Of a DNA stretch of 64,000 nucleotides, positions 10,001 to 19,088 are shown piece after piece. Below the pieces are notes generated by a model, which saw only the letters and a program-made list of their open reading frames with translations, was not told the origin of the DNA and did no database searches. Origin of the DNA: Shewanella putrefaciens (GTDB taxonomy: Bacteria; Pseudomonadota; Gammaproteobacteria; Enterobacterales; Shewanellaceae); assembly GCF_016406305.1 (NCBI RefSeq), contig NZ_CP066369.1, positions 948,501-1,012,500 on the forward strand. The letters are read 5' to 3'. Each line of letters starts with the position of its first letter. Within the stretch, counting starts at the first letter, position 1. A program made the translations under genes and the position numbers.

Positions 10001-11305
10001 TTCGCCGGTATCCACTGGCGCACGTCTGCCCGAGGCATCGGCTTCGCCGAGGGCCATTTTGCTGAAGGTGACCGACTGGACTCTGCCGTTGGCATCGCTG
10101 TGGTTTTCAACCGGATTAGTTAAAAAGTGGAACTTCACTCCTTCAACTTCGGCCTCGTGTACTTCGTAGGCTTCGGCGGGCATTTCGGCGCGGGTGCGGC
10201 GGTAGATTAAGGTGACATCAGCCCCTTCACGCACCGCGGTTCTGGCACAATCTATGGCAGTGTTACCGCCGCCAATCACGGCGACTTTCTTGCCGAGTTT
10301 GAGTTTTTTATCTAGGCAATGATCTTTGAGGAAATCCACCCCAAGGTAGCAGCCGTCGAGTGTGCTGCCGGGGTAATCCATAGGCACGGCCTTTTGGGCG
10401 CCAATGGCGAGACAAACGGCATCAAAATTGTCCACTAATTGAGTTAACTGGATTTCATGGCCAAGGCGCATCTGGGTATGAATAGTTAAACCATTACGAC
10501 ACAGCAGCTCAATTTCTTTATCGAGAATCGCCTTAGGTAAACGATATTCGGGAATACCATAGCGTAACCAGCCGCCAGCCTGTGGCATAGCTTCAAAAAT
10601 CTCCACACTATGGCCTTGGTTTGATAAGTAATATCCCGTACTTAACCCCGCAGGACCTGCGCCGATAATGGCCACTTTTTTACCTGTATCGGCAAGGCGC
10701 GGAGGCATATAACTCATGCCGCCATTTTCTCCCTCGGCTAAATCCAGATCCGCGGCGTGGCGCTTAAGCTGGCGAATGGCAATGGGCTCATCGACGAGTC
10801 CGCGGCGACATTCGGTCTCGCAAAAGGCGGGACACACACGGCCAATCGATAGCGGCAGCGGCAGGGTTTGTTTAATGACTTTAACCGCTTCGCTGTGGTT
10901 GCCTTGGGCAATATGGTGAAGATAGCTTTGCACATCGACCCCAGCGGGACAGGCTTGCTGGCAGGGCGCCTCACAGTCGGCAAAATGATCGCTTAGGATC
11001 TTAGACAGGGCCTGTTGGCGTTTTTTACTGAGAAATTCCGATTGGGTAATGACCCGCATCCCCGTCTCGGCTTGGGTTTCACAGGCGCGAACACAGCGCA
11101 GGCTGGCATCGGCATTTTCAATTTGGACCAGGCACAAATTACAGGCTTGTTTATCCGAATGTGGCTCAAGGGCGAGTTGCCTTGAGGCTGGGCTTTGTTC
11201 GCATAAACTGGGGATAGCAATACCCGCCGCCCGCGCCACCTCTAGTAGTGTGTCGGTTGGCTTGGTCGACACGACTCGTTGATCATCAATTTGAAGTTCT
11301 ATCAT
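7040..11305 (-). CDS. fdhA: Formate-dehydrogenase-type molybdopterin oxidoreductase fused to an FeS flavoprotein module
   Basis: This 1421-residue protein joins several redox modules: an N-terminal 2Fe-2S ferredoxin fold (cysteines between residues 34 and 74); a cysteine-rich GltD-like N-domain (CEAPCQQACP, VCPAFCETEC); an FAD/NAD(P)-binding unit with GAGPAGLS (about 215) and GGGNTAIDC (about 345); two 4Fe-4S motifs (CISCGKCVDVC and CVQCGNCVQVCP, about 650-720); then a bis-MGD formate dehydrogenase (CTYCGVGC, about 750). Its active-site loop reads ARLCHSSTVTGL, so cysteine replaces the selenocysteine of E. coli FdhF. The layout predicts a soluble NAD(P)-linked formate dehydrogenase that passes electrons internally. 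It is a single gene with no partner subunit or maturation gene beside it. Formate as substrate is inferred. Confidence 0.88.
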   Translation of the reverse strand: MIELQIDDQRVVSTKPTDTLLEVARAAGIAIPSLCEQSPASRQLALEPHSDKQACNLCLVQIENADASLRCVRACETQAETGMRVITQSEFLSKKRQQALSKILSDHFADCEAPCQQACPAGVDVQSYLHHIAQGNHSEAVKVIKQTLPLPLSIGRVCPAFCETECRRGLVDEPIAIRQLKRHAADLDLAEGENGGMSYMPPRLADTGKKVAIIGAGPAGLSTGYYLSNQGHSVEIFEAMPQAGGWLRYGIPEYRLPKAILDKEIELLCRNGLTIHTQMRLGHEIQLTQLVDNFDAVCLAIGAQKAVPMDYPGSTLDGCYLGVDFLKDHCLDKKLKLGKKVAVIGGGNTAIDCARTAVREGADVTLIYRRTRAEMPAEAYEVHEAEVEGVKFHFLTNPVENHSDANGRVQSVTFSKMALGEADASGRRAPVDTGETFTQAFDTVIAAVSQAPDMGFLQDPQSQLSQGTLALSRWNTFIGCEHTMSSGVEKLFVIGDARRGPATAVAAIGDGHKAAQAIDKMLTIGLSCKLHAKEFNSTKGLSRTTDPEVPTELYRHIAPKPRLKMPELTAVQRLLNYGEVELGFAPDAAMQEAARCLECACQANTACQLRDYATEYHVEAKTLNTEGARHFSVDKSSPFIQFDASRCISCGKCVDVCQQQSGHCAIQFDHDSYQAIPRELAATPERTAPRVGFSASMADSQCVQCGNCVQVCPTGALVDARDKRQGDTTALKTASTICTYCGVGCRLDLKIDEKSNRIRHIEGNKDSVVNQGMLCVKGRFGFDFIHSEKRLTTPLIRKNGELQPCSWPEAIAYVAKRLSEIKQQDGSNAIASLASAKATNEDNFVLQKFIRSILGTNNIDHCARLCHSSTVTGLQQSIGSGAMTNDIPSIQDSEVIFILGSDTSSAHPIIASKIKQAVSLQGARLIVADPKRVAIADSAELYVAHRPGTDVMLLNAIMAEIIRNDWQNKAYIAERTEGVEALYAELAKEDYRLESAALITGVKAEDIACIARTIGTAQKTAVYYAMGITQHTTGHDNVTAIANLQLLCGNIGVPGAGINPLRGQSNVQGACDMGALPNYFTGYQKVTDIHARMRFEAHWQTPLSGEIGVTATHMMHEISKGKIKALYVMGENPVLSDPDQAHVLRALNQIDFLVVQDIFLTETAELADVVLPAAAFVEKRGHFTNTERRVQRLEQALQPPGEALADWQIIQAIANAMGANWDYKDEEAIWQEINLLTPQYRGISWQRLSADAKGHLPQGIQWPCPDENHPGTPIMHQSQFTRGLGLFTPVGYRMPAEMPCGDYPLTLSTGRLLEQFHTGTLTRKTPGLDLLGSPKVMISVYDAEQLGINNGDKIKLSTRRGEIEIDAFVTKRAQVGVLFLPFHFVEAAANKLTINALDPVAYIPEYKVCAVKAEKVANRGG

Positions 11306-11808
11306 CCCATGGCCTTTTATATTTGTAGGGTACTTGCTGCAATGGCGCTGGGCCGCAGGCTTAGGTCGCTTCGAGTATACCCAGACTGTTTTAGAAGACG
11401 CTTATGGGCGGGGGAAGTTTGATACTGAATTGCAGCTTGTATCACAAACTCATTTGAGACTGTGCTCTGGCGGGGTTTTGTTACTCGATTTCTGTGACTT
11501 ATTTGGCATATATCGGGCGCCTAATGGGGATTGTTATTGATAGTTAACCCATTTTTAGGCGTGTTCTCAAAATTGTTCGGCTAAATTCACTTAAGATCAC
11601 GGTATTCGCTAAAGGATCTTTGTTAGTCTCCCCCCGAGGGCTGTGGCTATTATGGTTGGAAAATAATCGGTTAAATCCCATTTAATAAACGCTGTGGCCT
11701 AGGTTTACAGGCATTGTTAGGTTAAAATCCGCGGTTGCATACTGTTAATCACCGCCTCCTTTAATGGATGACCAATTAAAGCGGCCAAATAAAGAAAGTT
11801 GAAAATTC
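11306..11808. other. Intergenic region between fdhA (-) and prfB (+)
   Basis: About 500 bases between divergent genes must hold both promoters. I saw no convincing sigma-70 pair, operator or RNA. A 68-codon frame starting at TTG 11334 has no ribosome binding site and no protein-like composition and is not called. Confidence 0.5.
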
Positions 11809-12907
11809 ATGTTTGAAGTTAATCCAGTAAAATTCAAAATTAAGGAGCTTGCCGAGCGTACGCAGCTTCTTAGGGGGTATCTTTGACTACGATGCTAAAC
11901 ATGAGCGTCTAGAAGAAGTCACTCGTGAGCTTGAAAGTTCCGATGTGTGGAACGACCCAGAACGTGCCCAAGCCTTAGGTAAAGAGCGTGCAAACCTCGA
12001 AGCCGTAGTGAAAACTATCGACGATATGGACACAGGTCTTGAGGATGTCGAAGGGCTGCTCGAGCTGGCCGTTGAAGAAGATGACGAAGATACCTTCAAT
12101 GAAACCTCCAAAGAGCTGGATTATTTAGAAAGTCGTTTGGCCGAACTCGAATTTCGCCGTATGTTCTCCGGTCCACAGGACGCCTCAAACTGTTACTTAG
12201 ACATTCAGTCTGGCAGTGGTGGCACCGAAGCCCAAGATTGGGCCAACATGGTACTGCGTATGTACCTGCGTTGGGGCGATGCCCACGGTTTTAGCCCTGA
12301 GCTGATGGAAGTGACCGACGGTGATGTGGCCGGTATTAAAGGCGCGACCATTAAATTTACCGGTGAATATGCCTTCGGTTGGTTACGCACCGAAACCGGC
12401 GTGCACCGTTTAGTGCGTAAATCGCCGTTCGATTCATCGGGTCGCCGCCATACGTCATTCTGCTCGGTATTCGTATACCCTGAGATTGATGACGATATCA
12501 CCATAGATATCAATCCTGCTGACTTACGTATCGACGTTTACCGCGCCTCGGGTGCCGGTGGTCAGCACGTTAACCGAACCGAATCTGCGGTACGTATTAC
12601 CCACTTACCGACTAATACCGTGGTGCAGTGCCAGAACGACCGTTCACAGCACAAGAATAAAGATTCGGCGATGAAGCAGTTAAAAGCCAAATTGTTCGAA
12701 CTCGAAATGCATAAGCAAAATGCTGAAAAGCAAGCGGCCGAAGATGCTAAATCTGACATCGGCTGGGGCAGTCAAATTCGCTCCTATGTATTAGACGATT
12801 CCCGTATTAAAGACTTACGTACTAGCGTGGAGACGCGCAATACCCAAGCGGTACTCGATGGCGATCTGGACCGATTTATCGAAGCCAGTTTGAAATCAGG
12901 GCTGTAA
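11809..12907 (+). CDS. prfB: Peptide chain release factor 2 (programmed +1 frameshift)
   Basis: RF2 reads UGA and UAA stop codons and triggers peptide release. Translation begins at ATG 11809 and meets an in-frame TGA at 11884-11886 after 25 codons. A +1 shift at CTT (11881-11883) skips T 11884 and continues with GAC, giving one 365-residue protein, the same length as E. coli RF2. Joined coordinates are 11809..11883 and 11885..12907. The SPF recognition tripeptide (VRKSPFDSS) and the GGQ catalytic loop ([14 protein letters not shown]) are both present. The break is regulatory, not a mutation. lysS follows after 29 bases and is probably co-transcribed, as in many gammaproteobacteria. Confidence 0.97.
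11872..11887 (+). promoter_or_regulatory. RF2 autoregulatory frameshift site
   Basis: An internal Shine-Dalgarno-like AGGGGG (11872-11877) stands three bases before the slip codon CTT, which is followed by TGA and then C (11884-11887). This is the canonical prfB signal. When RF2 is scarce the ribosome pauses at the weak UGA-C context and shifts +1, restoring RF2 synthesis. Confidence 0.97.
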
Positions 12908-12936
12908 TCAATTCAAAGGTATAGACGAGAAATAAG

Positions 12937-14439
12937 ATGACTGAACAAGTACAAGATGAAAACAAACTGATCGCCGAGCGTCGTGCCAAGCTAGAAAGCA
13001 TCCGCCCAAATTGTAGCGCTAATGCTCACCCTAATACCTTCCGCCGTACCCATAAGGCGGCCGAGCTGCAGGAAAAATACGGCCAAAACACTAAGGAAGA
13101 ACTCGAAGCTTTAGGTTTTAAAACCAGCATCGCTGGCCGTATCATGGCAAAACGTGGCCCATTCCTAGTGATCCAAGACGTTTCAGGTCGCATCCAAGCC
13201 TACGCTGAAAAGGGCGTACAAGCAGAGCTGAAGGATCGTTACCAAGGTCTGGATATCGGTGACATCATAGGCGTGACTGGTCAGTTGCACTTGTCTGGTA
13301 AAGGCGATCTGTACGTCAACATGGAAGAATACCAACTGCTGACCAAAGCACTGCGTCCGCTGCCTGAAAAATTCCACGGCTTAACCGACCAAGAAACCCG
13401 TTATCGCCAACGTTATGTTGACTTGATCGTTAACGAAGAGTCTCGTCAGGCCTTCGTAATGCGCTCAAAAGTGGTTGCCGCTATCCGTAACTTTATGATC
13501 AAAAAAGAGTTCATGGAAGTTGAAACCCCAATGATGCACGTGATCCCAGGCGGCGCTTCTGCCCGTCCATTTATCACCCACCACAATGCGCTGGACATGC
13601 CAATGTACCTGCGTATCGCGCCAGAGTTATATCTGAAGCGTTTAGTGGTCGGTGGTTTTGAGCGTGTGTTTGAAATCAACCGTAACTTCCGTAACGAAGG
13701 CCTGTCGCCACGCCATAACCCAGAATTCACTATGATGGAATTCTATATGGCCTACGCTGACTACAAAGATCTGATGGACTTAACCGAAGAATTGTTAAGC
13801 TCTATCGCCATTGAGTTATTAGGTAGTGCGCAAATGCCATACGGCGAGCACACTGTTGATTTCGGTGGCCCCTATGCGCGTCTGAGCATGTTAGAAGCGA
13901 TTCAGAAGTACAATCCTGACAACGCGACTATCCAAGCCATGACCTACGAGCAAGTGAAAGATCTTGAATTCATGCGTGAATTGGCAGCTAGCCTTGGCAT
14001 CAAGATCGAGAAGTTCTGGACCTGTGGTCAGCTATTAGAAGAAATCTTCGGTGAAACCGCTGAATGGCAGTTAATGCAACCGACTTTCATCACTGGCTAC
14101 CCAGCGGACATTTCACCACTGGCACGTCGTAACGATGACAACCACTTCATCACCGACCGTTTTGAATTCTTTATCGGTGGCCGTGAAGTGGCTAACGGTT
14201 TCAGCGAATTAAACGATGCTGAAGATCAAGATAGCCGCTTTAAGGCGCAGGTTGATGCTAAAGATGCGGGTGACGACGAAGCCATGTTCTACGATGCGGA
14301 CTATATTACTGCACTGGAACACGGTTTACCGCCAACAGCGGGCCAAGGTATCGGTATTGACCGTTTAGTGATGCTATTCACTAACACTCACACTATCCGT
14401 GATGTGATCCTGTTCCCAGCGATGCGCCCTCAGGCCTAA
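12937..14439 (+). CDS. lysS: Lysyl-tRNA synthetase, class II
   Basis: This 500-residue cytoplasmic enzyme charges tRNA-Lys with lysine using ATP. The N-terminal OB-fold anticodon-binding domain spans about residues 60-150 ([17 protein letters not shown]). The catalytic domain has class II motif 1 around [15 protein letters not shown], motif 2 [20 protein letters not shown] and motif 3 [13 protein letters not shown] near the C-terminus. Length is normal for bacterial LysRS. It sits 29 bases behind prfB, in the prfB-lysS pair known from E. coli. Confidence 0.98.
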   Translation: MTEQVQDENKLIAERRAKLESIRPNCSANAHPNTFRRTHKAAELQEKYGQNTKEELEALGFKTSIAGRIMAKRGPFLVIQDVSGRIQAYAEKGVQAELKDRYQGLDIGDIIGVTGQLHLSGKGDLYVNMEEYQLLTKALRPLPEKFHGLTDQETRYRQRYVDLIVNEESRQAFVMRSKVVAAIRNFMIKKEFMEVETPMMHVIPGGASARPFITHHNALDMPMYLRIAPELYLKRLVVGGFERVFEINRNFRNEGLSPRHNPEFTMMEFYMAYADYKDLMDLTEELLSSIAIELLGSAQMPYGEHTVDFGGPYARLSMLEAIQKYNPDNATIQAMTYEQVKDLEFMRELAASLGIKIEKFWTCGQLLEEIFGETAEWQLMQPTFITGYPADISPLARRNDDNHFITDRFEFFIGGREVANGFSELNDAEDQDSRFKAQVDAKDAGDDEAMFYDADYITALEHGLPPTAGQGIGIDRLVMLFTNTHTIRDVILFPAMRPQA

Positions 14440-14485
14440 GCTTGCCGAGCCCATTTAAGGGCTAACTTGACCTTAGCCTTTAAGT

Positions 14486-14514
14486 AAAAAACCAGCCAAA
14501 TGGCTGGTTTTTTG
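14486..14514 (+). terminator. Rho-independent terminator after prfB-lysS
   Basis: The stem ACCAGCC/GGCTGGT (14491-14497 and 14502-14508) with loop AAAT has an A run before and a TTTTTT run after it. It lies 50 bases past the lysS stop. Confidence 0.9.
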
Positions 14515-14872
14515 TTTTGGAAGAATCCACTCAGTTTACTGATTACAGCGAGGTAAATGCCTATAGGAAGAATCGCTTCATCTTTGAATTAAAAAGGCCA
14601 TCAAGCCTTTTGATTGAAGTTTTCTACTGCTAAAAATCATTTTTGCAGTGTTAGTTGCTTAGGTAAGTAAAAAGTCTACATCTAGATGCTTGGTTATTCG
14701 CTTAGTTCAACTATTTAAACTGTTACTTTTTTGTGAAGTAGTTGGCGAAAAATGCTGATATTACTGATAAAAGTCGAGTTGTGTTCTATGCCTTTCACCA
14801 TAGACCTCTTATACTTAACCTCAACCCTGTGCCGTAGCACATTTGACTTATTAACGACTCAGTGAACTCTAC
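14515..14872. other. Intergenic region upstream of the PBP7-type gene
   Basis: This AT-rich spacer has no gene. A small hairpin AAAAGGC/GCCTTTT (14592-14598 and 14605-14611) is visible. The promoter of the following gene must lie here, but no clear -35/-10 pair was identified. Confidence 0.4.
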
Positions 14873-15838
14873 ATGAAGATCCCTTCTCTGCTTGGTAGTT
14901 TTATCTTGGTATGCAGCAGTTTCACTGTTGCCGCGACAGCGCATTCTGCCGATTCGGCCTCTGTCACTACAAAAAGCACCGCCACTAAAACCAGCGCCGC
15001 TAAAAAGGCCCCTGCTAAACAGGAAGTGGCCGCCAATAGTGCACTGGTGGTCGATCTTAAAACCAATGAAGTGCTCTATTCCAGTAATCCCGATGCGGTA
15101 AGACCGATAGCTTCAGTGACTAAACTGATGACCGCCATGGTAACCCTAGATGCTAAATTGCCTATGGATGAAAAACTGGCCATCAATATTAATGACACTA
15201 AAGAAATGCGCGGCGTTTACTCGCGGGTGCGTATCGGCAGTGTGATTAGCCGTAAAGAAATGTTATTACTGACATTAATGTCATCTGAAAACCGCGCAGC
15301 CGCCAGTCTTGCCCACCATTATCCCGGTGGACATAAGGCCTTTATCAAGGCGATGAATGCTAAAGCCAAAGCCTTAGGGATGAAAAATACCCGCTATGTT
15401 GAGCCCACAGGATTGTCTGAAAAGAACGTTTCCAGTGCCAAGGATTTAGTGGTGTTGCTTAAAGCCAGCCAAGGCTATCCTATGTTAGGTCAGCTCAGTT
15501 CGACTGAAAAGAAAACCGTCACCTTCGCTAAACCAAAATACAGTTTAGATTTTCGCAATACTAACCGTTTGGTTTACAAAGATAACTGGGACATTCATCT
15601 GACTAAAACCGGTTTTACCAATGCGGCTGGACATTGCCTTGTGATGCGCACCGAAATGGCAAAGCGTCAGGTTGCTTTTGTGGTGCTCGATGCCTATGGC
15701 AAATACACCCATGTCGCCGATGCTAACCGTTTGCGCCATTGGTTAGAAACGGGCAAAGTGACGCCTATCCCTGCGGAAGCTAAACAATATAAAAAGCAGC
15801 GTAGTCAGCAGCAATTGGCTAAAGTGAGCCAACCTTAA
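14873..15838 (+). CDS. pbpG: D-alanyl-D-alanine endopeptidase (PBP7 type)
   Basis: This 321-residue periplasmic enzyme of the S11 peptidase family cuts D-Ala-meso-DAP cross-links in peptidoglycan. A signal peptide (about residues 1-26) is followed by a Ser/Thr/Lys/Ala-rich linker. The penicillin-binding motifs are all present: SxxK as SVTKLM (about residue 82), SxN as SEN in [12 protein letters not shown] (about 142), and KTG in [12 protein letters not shown] (about 245). Length matches E. coli PbpG (about 310), and the long C-terminal domain of DacA-type carboxypeptidases is absent, which supports PbpG over DacA. The gene stands alone between two terminators. Confidence 0.92.
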   Translation: MKIPSLLGSFILVCSSFTVAATAHSADSASVTTKSTATKTSAAKKAPAKQEVAANSALVVDLKTNEVLYSSNPDAVRPIASVTKLMTAMVTLDAKLPMDEKLAININDTKEMRGVYSRVRIGSVISRKEMLLLTLMSSENRAAASLAHHYPGGHKAFIKAMNAKAKALGMKNTRYVEPTGLSEKNVSSAKDLVVLLKASQGYPMLGQLSSTEKKTVTFAKPKYSLDFRNTNRLVYKDNWDIHLTKTGFTNAAGHCLVMRTEMAKRQVAFVVLDAYGKYTHVADANRLRHWLETGKVTPIPAEAKQYKKQRSQQQLAKVSQP

Positions 15839-15868
15839 GGTTTACAACTTAGTGCGTACAAGACAGAT

Positions 15869-15902
15869 AAAAGACCGAGTAGCATTGCGACTCGGTCTTT
15901 TT
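15869..15902. terminator. Bidirectional terminator between pbpG and chaA
   Basis: The stem AAAAGACCGAGT/ACTCGGTCTTTT with a nine-base loop (15881-15889) has A and T runs on either side. It serves two converging genes. Confidence 0.9.
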
Positions 15903-15920
15903 ACGTTTGCTTACTGCCAG

Positions 15921-17018
15921 TTAGGCATGTTCGAACATTAAGAATAAGTACACAATAAACAGTACTATATGGGTCGCGCCATGTAATGCATTGGTTCGAC
16001 CGCTGCTAAAACTCACCTTGCAAACCATCAAACTTGTCACAAGTAGTACCATATCCGCAGGCGCTAGGCCTAAATGAACCTCTTGATTTATCACGCTACC
16101 TACAATCAACACCGCCGGAACTGTGAGGGCAATGGTGGCGAGCACTGAGCCAAAATAGAGGTTCATTGCCCGTTGCAGTTGGTTATTCAGCGCGGCTTTA
16201 AAGCCGCCAACGGCTTCGGGTGACAAAATCAAACAGGCCACAATAAAACCGCCCAATGCTTGGGGTGCACCTAGGGCCGCCACGCTGTAATTGATTGGCA
16301 TAGCTAAGGTTTTTGCTAGCAGAATCACTATCAGTAAGTAACCTATCAGCAATATGGTGTGATAGGCATTACTGCGCAATATACCGTGGTGTTCCTCGTG
16401 ATCCTCATGGTCTGCATCGACGAAGAAGTGGCTATGGCTCTTGGTCTGGATCACTAAAAAGATGCCATAAAGCAGAATCGAAATAATGATCAGCATCCAA
16501 GACATGGGCTTAGACATGCCGCCGATAGTACCGCCTTCGGTAAAATTGGGTAGTATTAAACAGAGCAGGGCAAGGGGAATGATCGCCACTAGGTAGGATT
16601 TGACCCCATCTAAATTAAAGTGTTGAGTGTGATAACGCCAGCCGCCAAGCAATAGGGTGAATCCGACTAATCCATTGATAATTAACATGACAACGGCGAA
16701 CATGGTATCACGGGCCATCACAGGGTTAGGCTCACCCGTTAACATAACAGAGGAAATCATCACCACTTCGAGTGAAATCACCGACAGGGTCAAGATTAAG
16801 GTGCCATAGGGATCGCCCAGTTTAATGGCGAGCGCGTCCGAGTGGCGCACCACTGAGAATATTGCCCAAGTCACTACGCCTAACAGGGCGAGTGATACTG
16901 GAATATAGGTTGAGAGGGCAGTGCCATCGGCAAGTAAGCTTTCGCCACCCGTCTTAAAGAATACTAAGGTGAGTATTCCCAGTAGCAGGGCAAGCTCATC
17001 TTTGATAAATGTCTTCAT
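15921..17018 (-). CDS. chaA: Calcium/proton (sodium-potassium/proton) antiporter ChaA
   Basis: This 365-residue inner-membrane CaCA-family exchanger has ten or eleven hydrophobic helices and the length of E. coli ChaA. A His/Asp/Glu-rich cytoplasmic loop (about residues 200-214, DADHEDHEEHHG) separates two halves. The second half has the family repeat LSPEAVGGFKAALNNQLQRA, and the first has the related stretch around VISLEVVMISSVM. It exports Ca2+, Na+ or K+ in exchange for protons, mainly at high pH or salt. It is a single gene. Confidence 0.92.
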   Translation of the reverse strand: MKTFIKDELALLLGILTLVFFKTGGESLLADGTALSTYIPVSLALLGVVTWAIFSVVRHSDALAIKLGDPYGTLILTLSVISLEVVMISSVMLTGEPNPVMARDTMFAVVMLIINGLVGFTLLLGGWRYHTQHFNLDGVKSYLVAIIPLALLCLILPNFTEGGTIGGMSKPMSWMLIIISILLYGIFLVIQTKSHSHFFVDADHEDHEEHHGILRSNAYHTILLIGYLLIVILLAKTLAMPINYSVAALGAPQALGGFIVACLILSPEAVGGFKAALNNQLQRAMNLYFGSVLATIALTVPAVLIVGSVINQEVHLGLAPADMVLLVTSLMVCKVSFSSGRTNALHGATHIVLFIVYLFLMFEHA

Positions 17019-17336
17019 AGGCTATTTGTCCAAATCGAAAAAGGGCCGCTAGTATAGACATTGGTTATGGCACACTTTGCATGAAACTTCTTTTAGATTT
17101 GGGGTTAGAAGCAGAAGTTTGAACTTGATCGCTTTTTTATTCAGAAGTCCATTTTGGCATGAATACCTTTGCCTTTAGTGCATTTGCCGCCATTGGAACT
17201 AAATTGTAGCTTATTGAATATGCTGATTTTGCCTGCTTAAGGCCGCTAAGTCGGCGCCAATACAGGACTCCTGCTGGGGATATCGATTGGCTGTGCACTC
17301 TAGGTAGTGCACAGCGCTGAAGTTTACATGCTTAGG
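17019..17336. other. Intergenic region with a strong hairpin
   Basis: No gene is seen. A perfect 9-bp stem CTGTGCACT/AGTGCACAG (17291-17299 and 17306-17314) with loop CTAGGT lies 23 bases downstream of the MORN-like gene. It has no T run on either side, so it may be a weak or Rho-assisted terminator or an RNA-stabilising hairpin. Confidence 0.55.
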
Positions 17337-19079
17337 CTAAAAAATAGGGAAAACATGGTCCGAGGTTATCACCGGCAGCGGTATTTCTTGATTTAAAAAC
17401 TCGCCATGATTGTAGCTATTGATCACTTCTATCCAGCCATTATCCCTAAACTCGTATTGTTTACCATGAAACCTGCCTTGCTCGTCATAATTCGCTATTT
17501 CAAGCACATAGTCTTCGGTATTACGCAGTTCCCAGTGGCCGACTTGTTTACCTTGGTCGAAGCGGCCGTACCAATAGTGTCTCTCAGGATTTGGCCTTGG
17601 GTTGAAACCGAACTCACCATGGGTGTACACCCAGTCGCCATCCTGCTGCCCATTGCGGTATTCGCCCTTTTCATACAATTGGCCGTTCGTGGCGTAGCGT
17701 TGTACTAATCCTTCGGGTTTGCCATGGTTAAAGTTGATTAATTCAAGCAATTGCCCAGAACTTGTCTCATTACGGAACTCACCATCGAGCTCGCCTTGGG
17801 CATCATAGCTAAAGGTGAGGGTGGCATCTTCTTGTTGTTTCTTCCAAGCGCCAACGGGCTTGTCGTTGGCATATTGGCCGCGCTCGGCCACCCACTGTTC
17901 CCCTGTCTCATGGTTAATTTTCAGCATTTCGTAGGGGCCTTCGCGCTTGCCCTCTTTAAAATATTCCCGGGTAATCACTTTTACAGTTTGACTTCGGTTT
18001 AGGGTTTGCAGATATAACCCCGTCAATTGGTTATCGATATGCTCGCTGCGGCTGATTAACTCACCTTGCTCAAATGTTTCGTTGAGGACCCATTTTTTAA
18101 GCTTGTCCTCCTCTGTGTTAGAGGTAAGTTGACCGTCATTAAAGCGTTGATGCTTACGGTAAACCCAGTTGTTGTCTTGGTGTTTTTCTTCGATTGAACT
18201 GAGCATTTCGCCCTTTTCATTGTATTTAATCGATAACTTCACATTCCATGGCGCCTCTATGATTTCCTTTTGGGCTACTTGGCCATTATTAAAGTAATCC
18301 AGTTGTTCACCGACTTTATAATCATTGTGGTAGCGGTAGTGGCGCTTTACCTTGCCATCGTCGAAATATTCGAAGTAATCCCCGTGTTTCTTACCTTTGA
18401 CATAAGCTTGGGTCGAAATGATTTTACCAAAGCCCCAATTGGTCTCGTTGCCATGTGTAAGCCCATCCACCATAGGGATTTCGACGTGTAAGTTGCCATT
18501 GTCATAGTACTGGGTAACACAAGTACCACTATTACAGACCTTGCCCCTAAGCTTGCCCTCGCTATCAAAAAGCTCGCTTATACCGACCTCTTTGCCATCT
18601 TTATAGGTCGTTTTGTACCGGATCTTCCCACCTTCCCAATAACCCGTTTCAAGGCCTTGTTTAACACCATTTTCATAGTGCGATTCAACATACAATTGAC
18701 CCGTGGCGATATATTTTTTGAGCAGGCCATGAAGTTGACCTTGCTCGTCGCGAAAGCCTTGTTCGTAGGGCTTGCCATCCTCAAAGTAGCATTGATAAGC
18801 ACCGCGGAATTGTTCGCTCGCGAGTGTTTTACCGATATTGTTATCGGCGAGGGCACTGGCGCAGAAAAGCATATCTTTGTCTTTGTAATAAATCTCAGCT
18901 TTATAATTTCCGTCGATCACTTCGGTCGATTGTTTTAGATAGTACTTAGCCTGTTTTTTATCTTTGACGACATTCCAATGTTCATCGAGTAGCACTTTTT
19001 GTGCATTGGCATTGGCACTGAGAGTGATACAGATAAGTACCAGTGCTCCAAGGAGTAGTTTTACTGTAAATAGACGCAT
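17337..19079 (-). CDS. Exported protein with MORN/YwqK-type repeats
   Basis: The 580-residue protein has a signal peptide (about residues 1-26, ending ANANA). The rest is built of short repeats of the form G-x-x-x-Y-x-x-G-x, for example YFEDGKPYEQGF, YIATGQLYVESHYENG and YATNGQLYEKGEYRNGQQDGDW. These are MORN-like YwqK repeats that fold as beta-hairpin ladders. Proteins with such repeats are often labelled YwqK-family antitoxin, but nothing here supports a toxin role. The start follows TAAGGAG, in which the TAA is the stop of the upstream lipoprotein gene, so the two are co-translated and probably work together at the envelope. Confidence 0.8.
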   Translation of the reverse strand: MRLFTVKLLLGALVLICITLSANANAQKVLLDEHWNVVKDKKQAKYYLKQSTEVIDGNYKAEIYYKDKDMLFCASALADNNIGKTLASEQFRGAYQCYFEDGKPYEQGFRDEQGQLHGLLKKYIATGQLYVESHYENGVKQGLETGYWEGGKIRYKTTYKDGKEVGISELFDSEGKLRGKVCNSGTCVTQYYDNGNLHVEIPMVDGLTHGNETNWGFGKIISTQAYVKGKKHGDYFEYFDDGKVKRHYRYHNDYKVGEQLDYFNNGQVAQKEIIEAPWNVKLSIKYNEKGEMLSSIEEKHQDNNWVYRKHQRFNDGQLTSNTEEDKLKKWVLNETFEQGELISRSEHIDNQLTGLYLQTLNRSQTVKVITREYFKEGKREGPYEMLKINHETGEQWVAERGQYANDKPVGAWKKQQEDATLTFSYDAQGELDGEFRNETSSGQLLELINFNHGKPEGLVQRYATNGQLYEKGEYRNGQQDGDWVYTHGEFGFNPRPNPERHYWYGRFDQGKQVGHWELRNTEDYVLEIANYDEQGRFHGKQYEFRDNGWIEVINSYNHGEFLNQEIPLPVITSDHVFPIF

Positions 19080-19088
19080 AACCGCTCC

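Noticed and set aside
7040..11305. Selenocysteine-containing formate dehydrogenase
   Set aside because: The active-site codon is cysteine in ARLCHSS and no in-frame TGA is present.
11334..11540. 68-codon frame between fdhA and prfB
   Set aside because: TTG start, no Shine-Dalgarno, composition of non-coding DNA.
11809..12907. prfB read as a frameshifted pseudogene
   Set aside because: The stop and shift sit in the canonical AGGGGG-x3-CTT-TGA-C signal, so this is programmed.
17337..19079. Toxin-antitoxin system from the YwqK label
   Set aside because: The repeats are MORN-like, the protein is exported and 580 residues long, and the partner is a large lipoprotein. Nothing suggests a toxin.
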